A DNA stretch of 64,000 nucleotides from an uncultured Bacteroides sp. (lineage in GTDB: Bacteria > Bacteroidota > Bacteroidia > Bacteroidales > Bacteroidaceae): assembly GCA_947074205.1 (NCBI GenBank), contig CAMTOQ010000004.1, forward strand, positions 1-64,000, written 5' to 3'. The notes under the pieces are model-generated. The model was not told the DNA's origin. It did not search any database and worked only from the letters and a program-made list of their open reading frames with translations. Each line of letters opens with the position of its first letter. Within the stretch, counting starts at the first letter, position 1. Positions 1-8,659 of the stretch are shown here, piece by piece. The translations under genes were made by a program, and so were the position numbers.

Positions 1-31
1 TTTCAACTTAGCTTCTCTTGCTAAGCGGATG

Positions 32-62
32 CAAAAGTAGAGGGTTTTGTGTCTGCAGCCAA
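32..62 (-). promoter_or_regulatory. Leftward promoter for a gene outside the window
   Basis: On the minus strand a TTG (60-62) is followed after exactly 20 nt by TACTTTTG (32-39), which matches the Bacteroidetes sigma-70 pattern (-33 TTG, -7 TAnnTTTG). Transcription would start near position 28 and run off the left edge. An inverted repeat CTTAGC/GCTAAG (7-12 and 20-25) lies in the predicted leader. Confidence 0.6.
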
Positions 63-260
63 ATGTTTTTGGGTATTTCTTTTTGAATTTACTTGATGGA
101 GTTGGTCAATGATTTGCTATTGTGCGAGTTAGCGTTTTACATTTATAGTTCAGTAACACTTGAGGCACATATAGGCTATACCTCTTATTATATGCGGGCG
201 CGCGAAGGGGAGAATTTGGAGAAAGGGAGAATTGAAACAACTGACTTAATAATTCAAACT

Positions 261-354
261 TTCTCACCCTTTTGTCTCACTCTTCTCAACACGGTGAGAA
301 CAAATTCTCAAGGCCTTTGAGAAGTTCTTCTCAAAGGCGTAAGAATGATGAGAC
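261..354. repeat. Cluster of TTCTCA/TGAGAA inverted repeats
   Basis: Four TTCTCA copies (261-266, 283-288, 305-310, 328-333) and two TGAGAA copies (295-300, 318-323) occur within about 75 bases. They can pair in alternative ways. The best hairpin is GCCTTTGAGAAG (313-324) with CTTCTCAAAGGC (327-338), a 12-base perfect inverted repeat. A competing one is TTCTCAA (305-311) with TTGAGAA (317-323). No convincing gene covers the region. It may be a decayed repeat, a protein-binding array or a mutually exclusive RNA structure; the sequence alone does not decide. Confidence 0.6.
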
Positions 355-440
355 AAATAGGCAGCATGGCATTAAGTGCAGCAGGAGTGCTCGGTATAAA
401 ACTAAGAAGCGCTAGCCCAATATAGCGCCTTTAGGATGGG

Positions 441-502
441 CGAAAAGAGAAAACGCTTCTCACGAAAGTGGCAATCATAACCTACTGACGTGAGAAGCGC
501 TT
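441..502 (-). terminator. Intrinsic terminator downstream of galM
   Basis: Positions 451-464 and 489-502 form a 14-base inverted repeat with one mismatch around GCTTCTCACG/CGTGAGAAGC and a 24-base loop. On the minus strand it is followed by TTTTCTCTTTTC (441-454), a U-rich tail. It lies 26 nt past the galM stop and uses the same CTTCTCA core as the repeat cluster at 261-354. Confidence 0.6.
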
Positions 503-527
503 GAAAATATCTACAAATAAAGTAGCC

Positions 528-1682
528 TTAGTTTTGAGCTACAACTGAAGGATCTACAGAGAACTTATAGATACAACGGCTATAATATTTCTCTCCAGGA
601 TTAAGCTGTGCAGTTGGCCAGTCAGTTTTATTGGGAGTATCAGGATACTTCTGAGTTTCCAAACATACAGCTGCACGCTTATCGTATGCAATACCTTTCT
701 TACCTGCTAAAGTTCCATCAAGGAAGTTAGTACTGTAAAACTGAATACCGGGTTCATTGGTATAAACATCCATAACGATACCAGTTTTAGGAGAAGATAG
801 GGTTGCACACACTTGATTCACATCGCCATTTGTATTCAACACCCAATTATGATCAAAACCATTACCATTTTTCAATTGCTCGAATTCGAAATCATCGATA
901 TTCTTGCCTATTGTAGTTGCTTGTCTTAAATCCATCGGAGTGCCTTCTACTGTTAAGATTTCTCCAGTTGTCATATAAGTGCTATCAACAGGAGTATAGT
1001 TGTCGGCATTAATTACAATCAACTGATCCAAATTGCTCTTCGCGTCACCGTCGAGAGTAAAGTAAGAATGGTTAGTCATATTAACAATAGTAGGCTGATC
1101 TGTTTCTGCTTCATATTCAATATCCAAAGCGTTATCATTTGTCAGTGTCATTAACACTTTAGACTTTAATGTACCAGGAAAACCTTCTTGACCATCTACA
1201 TCAATATAACTCAGTTCCAATTGTTGTGGAGAAAGTTGTTTGGCATCAAATATTTGATATTGGTAGCCATTAGGCCCACCGTGAAGACAGTGGCCAAAGT
1301 TGTTCTTGGGTAAATCATACTCTACCCCATTCAATGTAAATTTACCTTGACCAATACGGTTGGCATAACGACCAATAGTGGCGCCAAAGTCGGTAGGGTT
1401 GCGAATATAGTCTGCAACATTATCAAATCCCAACACGACATCTTGCATAACGCCGTCCTTGTCAGGTACCAAGATCGAAACCACACGTCCACCGAAGTTG
1501 GTGATGCAAACTTCCATACCATTGCTGTTTTTCAAGGTGTAAAGATCCGTTTTCTTACCATTTAATTCCACTTGGAAGTTAGCAGGATTCAGCCCTGAAT
1601 CAGTCATTTCGACTTTTGGTTGTGCACCGCACGAGGCTAGAACCAATGCGCCAAGAGCTACAATAGCTTCTTTCATTCTCAT
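528..1682 (-). CDS. galM: Aldose 1-epimerase, lipoprotein
   Basis: Interconverts alpha and beta anomers of free sugars, here most likely arabinose, galactose or glucose. The 384-residue protein starts with a lipoprotein signal whose lipobox ends at Cys18 (LASC), so it should be membrane-anchored outside the cytoplasm, unlike cytosolic GalM. The galactose-mutarotase fold is supported by GRYANRI (104-110), the HCLHGG segment (131-136), NHSYFTL with the likely catalytic acid His205, and the likely catalytic base Glu342 in LETQKYPDTPN. It is the last gene of the ara cluster and is separated from araB by a 114-nt gap holding a terminator, so it may be expressed less than, or apart from, the operon. 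The family call is secure; the preferred sugar is inferred from context. Confidence 0.92.
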   Translation of the reverse strand: MRMKEAIVALGALVLASCGAQPKVEMTDSGLNPANFQVELNGKKTDLYTLKNSNGMEVCITNFGGRVVSILVPDKDGVMQDVVLGFDNVADYIRNPTDFGATIGRYANRIGQGKFTLNGVEYDLPKNNFGHCLHGGPNGYQYQIFDAKQLSPQQLELSYIDVDGQEGFPGTLKSKVLMTLTNDNALDIEYEAETDQPTIVNMTNHSYFTLDGDAKSNLDQLIVINADNYTPVDSTYMTTGEILTVEGTPMDLRQATTIGKNIDDFEFEQLKNGNGFDHNWVLNTNGDVNQVCATLSSPKTGIVMDVYTNEPGIQFYSTNFLDGTLAGKKGIAYDKRAAVCLETQKYPDTPNKTDWPTAQLNPGEKYYSRCIYKFSVDPSVVAQN

Positions 1683-1722
1683 AATTGTATTCGTTTTAAA
1701 GTAGTTTATAAAGGCTTTATAG

Positions 1723-1774
1723 AGAAAAAAGCAGTGCTAGGTAAACCGAATAATCAGTCCACACCAACACTGCT
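1723..1774 (-). terminator. Terminator between araB and galM
   Basis: On the minus strand AGCAGTG (1768-1774) pairs with CACTGCT (1730-1736) across a 31-nt loop and is followed directly by TTTTTTCTC. It would stop or attenuate transcripts between araB and galM. Confidence 0.55.
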
Positions 1775-1796
1775 CTTATAAGATTAATTTCGAGGT

Positions 1797-3473
1797 TTAC
1801 GCTTTGAAAAGCTCACGTTCTGTAAACTCGCCTATCGCTATATATTTTGCATATAATTTCTGATACACCTCATGTTTTTCAGCGTCGGGGTAATACTCCT
1901 TAGCAAAGCCAGAGTTCATTGCTGCAATTGCATCTTCTACTTTTGTATAGACACCGGCAGCAGTAGCAGCAAACATGGCCGCACCCAAAGCACAAGCTTG
2001 ATCAGTATTACACACCTTAATTGGCATATTCAACACATCGCTCATTGTCTGCATCACAAATGGAGATTTCAGAGCAATACCACCGATACCGATTACGTTG
2101 TCGATCTTAACGCCTTCACTAGTGAAACGATCAACAATAGCTTTAGTACCAAATGCTGTAGCTTCGACCAAAGCACGGAAAATATGAGGAGCTGTAGTAC
2201 CTAATGTAAGTCCGCTTATAGTGCCTTTAAGCAATTGATTTGCATCAGGGGTACGACGACCGTTCATCCAGTCCGTAGCAATAACTGCACTTTCTGTAAC
2301 AGGAATCTTTTCAGCTTCTTTTGTCAATTCGATAAGAATTCTCTCAGCCGATTCCTCAATAAGTTTGGCCTTAGTTTCTTCATCGATTAGAGTAGAGTGC
2401 GCAAGAACATTCTTCAATGGAAATTCCAACACACGTTTGAACCATGCATAGATATCGCCAAATGCCGATTGACCAGCTTCCAAGCCAATCATACCAGGAA
2501 TCACAGATCCATCTACTTGACCACAGATACCTTTGATAAGGTTATCGCCAATCTCTTCGTGGCTAGCTACCATTACATCACAAGTCGATGTACCGATAAC
2601 ACGAACCAAAGTGTTTGGCGTAACTCCTGCACCAACTGCACCCATATGGCAGTCGTAAGCACCACCGGCAACCACAACATCCGTAGAAAGTCCCAATCGT
2701 TGAGCCCATTCTGATGTAAGTTTACCTACCGACTTATCAGCAGTTTCTGTTTCACAGAAAAGACGATCACGAAAACCGGCCAAAAGTGGATCCAAAGATG
2801 TCAAGAACTCTTCAGAAGGAAGACCACCCCATTTGGGATGCCACATTGCCTTATGTCCATTAGCACAACGGCTACGTACGATATCATTTGAAGTTGATGC
2901 ACCCGTCAATAAAGCAGGGAGCCATTCGCAATACTCTACAATTGAGTGAGCCTTTTCGCGTACAGCCTCATCTTCGCGCAACACGTGCAAGGCCTTAGCC
3001 CAAAACCATTCCGAAGAGTAGATTCCGCCTTCGTAAGATGTATAATCAATCTCCCAGTCCTTACTAAGTTTGTTGATTTCAGCAGCCTCTTTAATAGAGG
3101 TATGATCTTTCCAAAGTACAAACATCGCATTAGGATTTTCTGCAAATTCGGGCAACATAGCAAGAGGAGTTCCAGTTGCATCTGTAAACGCTGGTGTACT
3201 ACCAGTAGTATCGAAAGCCATACCCACCACCTTTTCGGCAGTACCTGCAGGGCATTTTGCTAGAGCTTCTTTCACTATAGCTTCAAGCACATCAATATAA
3301 TCTTGCGGATGCTGACGGTATTGATTCTCTTCAGGTTTACAATACTTACCTTCCATCCAGCGTGGATAGTTTTTCACTGCAGTAGCCAATGTCTCGCCAG
3401 TAGTAGCATTGACAACTACGGCGCGACCTGAGTCGCTACCATAGTCTAGGCCGATAACAAATTTATCTTCCAT
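1797..3473 (-). CDS. araB: Ribulokinase
   Basis: Phosphorylates L-ribulose with ATP to L-ribulose-5-phosphate, the second step of bacterial arabinose catabolism. The 558-residue protein has FGGY-kinase architecture: the N-terminal phosphate-binding segment DYGSDSGRA (10-18) and, in the C-terminal domain, TDWMNGRRTPDAN and GIGGIALKSPF. The length is normal for the family. A TTG at 3485 would add four residues, but ATG at 3473 gives the conserved MEDKFVIGLDYG start and sits 5 nt after the araA stop, so I prefer it. The neighbours araA and araD make the role clear. Confidence 0.95.
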   Translation of the reverse strand: MEDKFVIGLDYGSDSGRAVVVNATTGETLATAVKNYPRWMEGKYCKPEENQYRQHPQDYIDVLEAIVKEALAKCPAGTAEKVVGMAFDTTGSTPAFTDATGTPLAMLPEFAENPNAMFVLWKDHTSIKEAAEINKLSKDWEIDYTSYEGGIYSSEWFWAKALHVLREDEAVREKAHSIVEYCEWLPALLTGASTSNDIVRSRCANGHKAMWHPKWGGLPSEEFLTSLDPLLAGFRDRLFCETETADKSVGKLTSEWAQRLGLSTDVVVAGGAYDCHMGAVGAGVTPNTLVRVIGTSTCDVMVASHEEIGDNLIKGICGQVDGSVIPGMIGLEAGQSAFGDIYAWFKRVLEFPLKNVLAHSTLIDEETKAKLIEESAERILIELTKEAEKIPVTESAVIATDWMNGRRTPDANQLLKGTISGLTLGTTAPHIFRALVEATAFGTKAIVDRFTSEGVKIDNVIGIGGIALKSPFVMQTMSDVLNMPIKVCNTDQACALGAAMFAATAAGVYTKVEDAIAAMNSGFAKEYYPDAEKHEVYQKLYAKYIAIGEFTERELFKA

Positions 3474-3478
3474 ATATC

Positions 3479-4990
3479 TTAGCAAAGAGCTTTGTTCAAC
3501 ATATAATAAATTTCATTCATGCGCAACTCTTTCTTAAAGTCGCTGATAGTTGTATTCTCATCAATCACTATCATTTCGATACCTAGCATTTCAGCGTAGT
3601 CTTCTAGATGTTCTACGGTAAGGTCGAATGAAAAACTAGTATGATGAGTACCACCTGCAAGAATCCAAGCAGCAGCACCTACTTCTAGGTTAGGCATTGG
3701 AATCCAAAGAGCTGAAGCTACAGGAAGTTTTGGAAGAGGATTGCTCTTGATACACTTCACTTTATTCACGATCAAACGGAAACGGTTGCCAAGGTCTACG
3801 ATAGTAGCTGCAACACCTTCGCCTTGCTTGCTAGTGAATACGATACGAGCTGTTTCTGCGTCAATACCGATACTCAAACGATGTACTTCTAGTTTAGGTT
3901 TGTGCTCTGCTATAAGAGGACAAACTTCCAACATGTGAGCTTGAAGGATAGAGCTGTTAGCACCATCAAAGTTCAATGTGTAGTCTTCTAGGAACGAACA
4001 ACCTTTAGGCATACCTTGACCCATAAACCACATAGTGCGGTAAAGAGCAGCAGTTTTCCAGTCACCTTCTGCGCCAAATCCATAACCTTCGGCCATCAAG
4101 CGTTGAGATGCCAATCCAGGGATTTGATCTAACACACCCAAGTCATTGAAGTTAGTAGTGAAAGCTTTAGCACCTTTATCTGTCAATAGGCGACGCAAAG
4201 CAACTTCAGCCTTAGCAGCATTCCAAACTGTAGTATAAGCTTCTGATTTAGTATCTTCTAGTTCAGGAGCGTGATCATAATCTGCGAAGTAAGTATTAAC
4301 CATAGCCAAAGCATCTTCGTCGCTTACAGCATTGTAATACTCCATCAAGTCGTTCACCGGACAGTAATCCACATGGTAGCCCAAAACTTGTTCTGCAGAC
4401 ACTTTGTCGCCATCGGTAACAGCCACATTGTTCATCTGATCGCCGAAACGTAGAATCAACATGTCTTGCGAATCTGCTAAACCTGCTGCTACGCGCATCC
4501 AAGCTGCGATCTTAGCATGAGCAGCCTCATCTTGCCAGTGCCCCACAACCACCTTACGGTTTTTGCGCATACGAGTCACCATGTGGCCAAACTCGCGGTC
4601 GCCATGTGCACTCTGATTCAAGTTCATGAAATCCATGTTCATTGTATCCCATGGAATTTCTTTATTATATTGTGTATGGAAGTGAAGCAATGGTTTGCGC
4701 AACTCTTGCAGGCCATGGATCCACATTTTTGCAGGAGAGAAAGTATGCATCCAAGTAATAATACCGATACATTTATCGTCGTTGTTAGCAGCTTTGAAAG
4801 CAGCAGTAACTTCTCTAGAAGAGTTTACAGTGCCTTTGTATACCACTTTCACAGGCAGATTGCCACTTGCATTAAGTCCAGCTACCATTTCGTTGCTATG
4901 AGCATCGACAGCTACTACAGCATCACCTCCGTAAAGAAGTTGTGCGCCTGTTACAAACCACACTTCGTATTGATCAAATCCTTTTTCCAT
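3479..4990 (-). CDS. araA: L-arabinose isomerase
   Basis: Interconverts L-arabinose and L-ribulose in the cytoplasm, using a divalent metal (usually Mn2+). The 503 residues are the usual length. The metal-site residues of the family are in place: Glu308 in YGFGAEGDW, Glu335 in FLEDYT, His352 and the HHTSFS segment from 449. It is encoded after araD (44 nt) and just before araB (5 nt), in one minus-strand operon headed by the transporter. Confidence 0.96.
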   Translation of the reverse strand: MEKGFDQYEVWFVTGAQLLYGGDAVVAVDAHSNEMVAGLNASGNLPVKVVYKGTVNSSREVTAAFKAANNDDKCIGIITWMHTFSPAKMWIHGLQELRKPLLHFHTQYNKEIPWDTMNMDFMNLNQSAHGDREFGHMVTRMRKNRKVVVGHWQDEAAHAKIAAWMRVAAGLADSQDMLILRFGDQMNNVAVTDGDKVSAEQVLGYHVDYCPVNDLMEYYNAVSDEDALAMVNTYFADYDHAPELEDTKSEAYTTVWNAAKAEVALRRLLTDKGAKAFTTNFNDLGVLDQIPGLASQRLMAEGYGFGAEGDWKTAALYRTMWFMGQGMPKGCSFLEDYTLNFDGANSSILQAHMLEVCPLIAEHKPKLEVHRLSIGIDAETARIVFTSKQGEGVAATIVDLGNRFRLIVNKVKCIKSNPLPKLPVASALWIPMPNLEVGAAAWILAGGTHHTSFSFDLTVEHLEDYAEMLGIEMIVIDENTTISDFKKELRMNEIYYMLNKALC

Positions 4991-5034
4991 AATCCTAATT
5001 ATTATATCTGTTATTAATCTTTTTTCTTTTGTCT

Positions 5035-5721
5035 TTATTTTTGTCCATAGTATGCATTTGGACCATGCTTACGACTGAAATGCTTCTCAATCAACAAAGG
5101 ATTCATTGTCAACTGAGGGTTAACAGTATAAGCAATAGAGGCCATCTTAGCGACTTGCTCCATCACTACTGCGTTGTGCACAGCATCATCAGCGTTTTTA
5201 CCCCATGAGAATGGTCCATGATTTTTGACCAATACACCAGGTGTATGTACAGGATTCAAGCCCTCGAAACGTTTCACAATTACATTTCCGGTTTCCTCTT
5301 CATAACTGCCTTCTACTTCTTCGGCAGTCATATCGATTGTACAGGGAATGGCATCGTGGAAATAGTCAGCATGAGTTGTACCAATATTTGGTAGATCAAC
5401 CCCCGCTTGCGACCAAGCCGTTGCATAAGTAGAGTGAGTATGTACCACCCCACCTATTTCAGGAAATGCCTTGTACAAGACAAGATGAGTAGCCGTATCG
5501 CTAGATGGCTTCAAATTTCCCTCAACAATGTTACCATCTAAGTCAACTACCACCATGTCTGATGCTTTCATATCATCATAGCTAACTCCAGAGGGTTTAA
5601 TAACCACCAAACCACTTTCGCGGTCGATAGCCGAAACATTTCCCCAAGTAAAAATAACCAATCCGTGTTTCACCAAATCAAGATTAGCACGAAACACCTT
5701 TTGTTTTAAATCTTCTAACAT
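5035..5721 (-). CDS. araD: L-ribulose-5-phosphate 4-epimerase
   Basis: Converts L-ribulose-5-phosphate to D-xylulose-5-phosphate, passing arabinose carbon into the pentose phosphate pathway. The 228-residue class II aldolase/epimerase carries the zinc ligands His94 and His96 (VVHTHSTYA) and His168 (KNHGPFSWG). It starts 6 nt after the regulator gene ends, so the two are cotranscribed. Confidence 0.95.
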   Translation of the reverse strand: MLEDLKQKVFRANLDLVKHGLVIFTWGNVSAIDRESGLVVIKPSGVSYDDMKASDMVVVDLDGNIVEGNLKPSSDTATHLVLYKAFPEIGGVVHTHSTYATAWSQAGVDLPNIGTTHADYFHDAIPCTIDMTAEEVEGSYEEETGNVIVKRFEGLNPVHTPGVLVKNHGPFSWGKNADDAVHNAVVMEQVAKMASIAYTVNPQLTMNPLLIEKHFSRKHGPNAYYGQK

Positions 5722-5727
5722 GATCTT

Positions 5728-6402
5728 CTATATTTTAAACTTCTGATCTTTGTGATATACTTTATTATTGAATCGATAGAGATAAGCTCCCCTTTTGGAA
5801 GTCGATTTATCTATCTTATCCGTCTTTTCTATATAGTTCATTTCAGCAATACGCTTTCGGAAATTGCGTTTATCTATGGCATCGCCATAAATAGCCTCAT
5901 AAAGCTTTTGCAGCTGAGTCAATGTAAATAGCTTAGGTAGCAACTCAAAGCAGATAGGAGCTGTTGATGCTTTTAACCGCATCAGATGGCGAGCTCTTGT
6001 AATCATTTCATTATGATCGAATATCAATAACGGCAAGTCGTTGATATTTACCCAATGCGCATTGTAACGTTCGACCATCTCCTTATCTGACTCATTGATA
6101 TTGAGTAAAGCATAGTAAGCCACCGAAATCACTCTTTCACCCGGATCACGCCCAACTTCGCCAAATGTACCTACTTGTTCCATGTACACATCCGAGAGTC
6201 CTGTTAATTCTTGTAGCACTCGCTTTGCAGCTTCGTCTACCCCTTCGTTTTGCTGAACGAAACCTCCCATCAGCGACCACTCACCGAGCGATGGTTCAAA
6301 GTTTCTCTGCAGTAGCAGCAAATTGAGCTCCCCTTGATTGAACCCGAAGATAATACAGTCTACTGCAACGTAGAACTTCGGGTTCTGAAGATAATAATTC
6401 AT
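5728..6402 (-). CDS. araR: Nudix-type arabinose transcriptional regulator
   Basis: A 224-residue protein with an N-terminal Nudix fold (about 8-140) and a C-terminal winged-helix-like domain (about 150-215, with RNFRKRIAEMNYIEKTDK). Nudix-family repressors that bind L-arabinose and control ara genes are known in Bacteroides, and this gene lies inside the ara operon between transporter and araD. The Nudix box (about 47-69, GGFVQQNEGVDEAAKRVLQEL) departs from GX5EX7REUXEE: the REUXEE part reads RVLQEL. That fits a sugar-sensing domain that has lost hydrolase activity. It is probably autoregulated from the promoter upstream of position 8117. The exact operator is inferred, not shown. Confidence 0.88.
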   Translation of the reverse strand: MNYYLQNPKFYVAVDCIIFGFNQGELNLLLLQRNFEPSLGEWSLMGGFVQQNEGVDEAAKRVLQELTGLSDVYMEQVGTFGEVGRDPGERVISVAYYALLNINESDKEMVERYNAHWVNINDLPLLIFDHNEMITRARHLMRLKASTAPICFELLPKLFTLTQLQKLYEAIYGDAIDKRNFRKRIAEMNYIEKTDKIDKSTSKRGAYLYRFNNKVYHKDQKFKI

Positions 6403-6422
6403 AGATATTTAATCTATTTAAT

Positions 6423-8117
6423 TTACCAGAAATACCAATAGAAAGCTGCTGTGATTAACAAGATACAAGTAGAATGGATTACATCCCATTTATCCCAGCT
6501 AGCACGTGTTTGCGCCTTTTGCTCGGGAGTAGAAGTACCGAATACCAAACCTTGGATTTTCGCTTTATCGGGAGCTTTAGTCATCAAACTAACAACGATA
6601 ACTACTACAATACAGAATAGCAACATCCATCCGCAGAAGAACAGCCAGTTCATATCATAGAAAAGATATTTAAAGGTAGAATCAGTAGCAGTTTCTACAT
6701 TACTATAATATACTTTAGCACCGAGGCGACTCAAGCCGATAACCATACCTGAAATCAGACCCCACATGCCACCCATAGCAGATGTACGTTTCCAGCAAAC
6801 GCCCAATAAGAAAGCAGCCGCAATACCAGGAGCCAAAACCGATTGAACATCTTGCAGATATGTATAAAGCACATCACCAATAGAGCGCATAATTGGAATC
6901 CAAAGAATACCCAAGATAACGATCACAATTGTTGCAATTTGGCCAATTCTCACCAATGATTTTTCTGAAGTATTAGGCTTGAATTTCTTATAAAAGTCAA
7001 TTGTAAACAGGGCAGCCGAAGAGTTGAAAAGAGAAGCCAAAGAGCTCATCAAGGCAGCAAGAATACCACACACTACTAAACCTTTAACACCGGCAGGGAG
7101 CAATTTTGCTACCAAAGTAGGGAAAGCAGCGTCAGCATTTGGATTTCCGTTGGCCAACAATGGAAGGAAACCTTCACCACCGGTTGCCAAACTTTGTTGA
7201 TGCAATGCAAAAGCAATCATACCCGGAATCAAGAAAAGGAATACAGGAAGAAGTTTCAAATAAGCACCAAAAATTGTACCGCGGCGAGCTTCTTTCTCAT
7301 CCTTACCCGAAAGAACACGTTGCACGATAAACTGGTCTGTACACCAATACCAGAAACCAATAACACCAGAACCAACCAAAGCACCCAACCATGGGAAATC
7401 GGGGTCAGCATTATTACGAATCAAACTTGTCATTGAATCACCATAATCATTTACTACGACTGCGCTACAAGTTGCCATCATTTCATCCCAACCACCTAGT
7501 TCTTTAAAGCCAAGTACAAGGATAATAAGCGAACCTAAAAGAAGAATAGGAGTCTGAAGTACAGAAGTATAAAGAACTGATTTCATACCACCAAAGATGG
7601 TATATACAGCAGTAAGCAATACTAAACCGATTGCGGCAATCCAGAAGAAATCAATACCCCAAAGCTCTTTAATGCCAAAGATTTGTTGGAACACCAAGCC
7701 CCCTGCATATACAGTAACGGCAACTTTTGTCAACACGTAACTAATTAACGAAATTGTAGAAAGAATCACACGTGATTCACGATTGTATCGTCTTTCCAAG
7801 AACTCTGGCATAGTATATACCATACTACGCATATAGAATGGAACAAAGACCCAACCTAAAATCAAGATCATCCAACCTTGAATCTCCCAGTGAGCCATTG
7901 CCATACCGCTAGATGCACCAGCACCCGCTAAGCCAATAAGGTGTTCCGAACCAATGTTTGAAGCAAAGATAGAGGCACCGATAGCCAGCCATGTAGCATC
8001 ACGTCCACCCAAGAAATAATCTGCCGAGTTACTTTGTTTTTGTCTGACTACCCAAACGATAATCCCAATCAGGGCTATAAAGAAGAGCCCAATCACTACC
8101 CAATCTAAGAGTTGCAT
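6423..8117 (-). CDS. Sodium/sugar symporter (SSS family), arabinose uptake
   Basis: A 564-residue inner-membrane protein of the solute:sodium symporter (SGLT-like) family with about 14 hydrophobic segments, starting MQLLDWVVIGLFFIAL. Family segments include SNIGSEHLIGLAG near residue 55, the GGMKSVLYTSVLQ region, and WYWCTDQFIVQRVLSGKD around residue 255. As first gene of the araR-D-A-B operon it most likely imports L-arabinose with Na+. The Na+ gradient could come from the methylmalonyl-CoA decarboxylase encoded at 23792-27919. The family is certain; the substrate rests on context. Confidence 0.9.
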   Translation of the reverse strand: MQLLDWVVIGLFFIALIGIIVWVVRQKQSNSADYFLGGRDATWLAIGASIFASNIGSEHLIGLAGAGASSGMAMAHWEIQGWMILILGWVFVPFYMRSMVYTMPEFLERRYNRESRVILSTISLISYVLTKVAVTVYAGGLVFQQIFGIKELWGIDFFWIAAIGLVLLTAVYTIFGGMKSVLYTSVLQTPILLLGSLIILVLGFKELGGWDEMMATCSAVVVNDYGDSMTSLIRNNADPDFPWLGALVGSGVIGFWYWCTDQFIVQRVLSGKDEKEARRGTIFGAYLKLLPVFLFLIPGMIAFALHQQSLATGGEGFLPLLANGNPNADAAFPTLVAKLLPAGVKGLVVCGILAALMSSLASLFNSSAALFTIDFYKKFKPNTSEKSLVRIGQIATIVIVILGILWIPIMRSIGDVLYTYLQDVQSVLAPGIAAAFLLGVCWKRTSAMGGMWGLISGMVIGLSRLGAKVYYSNVETATDSTFKYLFYDMNWLFFCGWMLLFCIVVVIVVSLMTKAPDKAKIQGLVFGTSTPEQKAQTRASWDKWDVIHSTCILLITAAFYWYFW

Positions 8118-8240
8118 ACAATTTCGATTTTAATGTTAACAAATATTTTTCATTATAATTTTATAAGATTGAAATGCATTTAAGCAGCATTTAAATACTA
8201 AATAAAATAGGTTTCACATTTCCAGTCTATAAAGAAGACT

Positions 8241-8286
8241 CATCTATCGTTTTTAGATGGTGTAAAAGTAACACTTTATACTTTTC
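8241..8286 (-). promoter_or_regulatory. Candidate ara operon promoter/operator region
   Basis: The 353-nt gap 8118-8470 between the divergent symporter and small-peptide genes is AT-rich. It contains a palindrome AAAGTAACACTTT (8265-8277) that overlaps TACTTTTA on the minus strand (8263-8270, one base off the -7 consensus). A further ACTTT copy follows within TATACTTTTC, and a small hairpin CATCTA/TAGATG lies at 8241-8259. No correctly spaced TTG was found. This is the best visible candidate for AraR control, by position and symmetry only. Confidence 0.3.
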
Positions 8287-8432
8287 ATAATAAAGCAAAC
8301 TGTATGTTATAGAGCATAAATCAAAAAATAAATGTATTTTCTACACTATACATATATATTATAGAATAAAAGAAACAGTAAACACTTCATATACTACTAT
8401 TTATATCGACAAAGATTAAGCAAAACAAGCTT

Positions 8433-8440
8433 TAGATTTG
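8433..8440 (+). promoter_or_regulatory. Promoter -7 element for the small-peptide gene
   Basis: TAGATTTG matches TAnnTTTG and sits 30 nt upstream of the ATG at 8471. No TTG is present at the ideal -33 spacing. Confidence 0.4.
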
Positions 8441-8470
8441 TTATCACTTTAAATAAATAAAATAAGAAGC

Positions 8471-8629
8471 ATGGAAACTATCATTATTATCGCCATAGCC
8501 ATAACTTTGGTTTTACTCATTGGAGTAACCATAAAAAGCAACCGTAAAAAGAAAGAGAGCATCGATCCCTTATCCCCCACTCAAGTACAAAAGGAAGAGA
8601 AACCCGAAGAGGGTAAGAAAAATGAATAA
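8471..8629 (+). CDS. 52-residue single-pass membrane peptide
   Basis: An ATG-started frame of 52 codons with a clear layout: about 22 hydrophobic residues at the N-terminus (METIIIIAIAITLVLLIGV), a basic stop-transfer segment (KSNRKKK), then a charged, Pro/Glu/Lys-rich cytoplasmic tail ending KKNE. It is preceded by a -7-like promoter element and followed after 30 nt by the hydrolase gene, so the two are probably cotranscribed. I do not recognise a family and assign no function. The membrane topology, start and promoter together make a real gene likely. Confidence 0.6.
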   Translation: METIIIIAIAITLVLLIGVTIKSNRKKKESIDPLSPTQVQKEEKPEEGKKNE

Positions 8630-8659
8630 AATTAGAATATCGCCTTAACTTAACTCCCG

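Noticed and set aside
93..320. 75-codon plus-strand frame near the left edge
   Set aside because: Starts at TTG, has no family-like pattern, and runs through the TTCTCA/TGAGAA hairpin cluster; better read as non-coding.
3474..3485. TTG start four codons upstream for araB
   Set aside because: ATG at 3473 gives the conserved start and a natural 5-nt gap after araA.
4517..5017. 166-codon frame antisense to araA
   Set aside because: Cys/His/Ser-rich shadow of a highly conserved gene; no promoter or independent coding signal.
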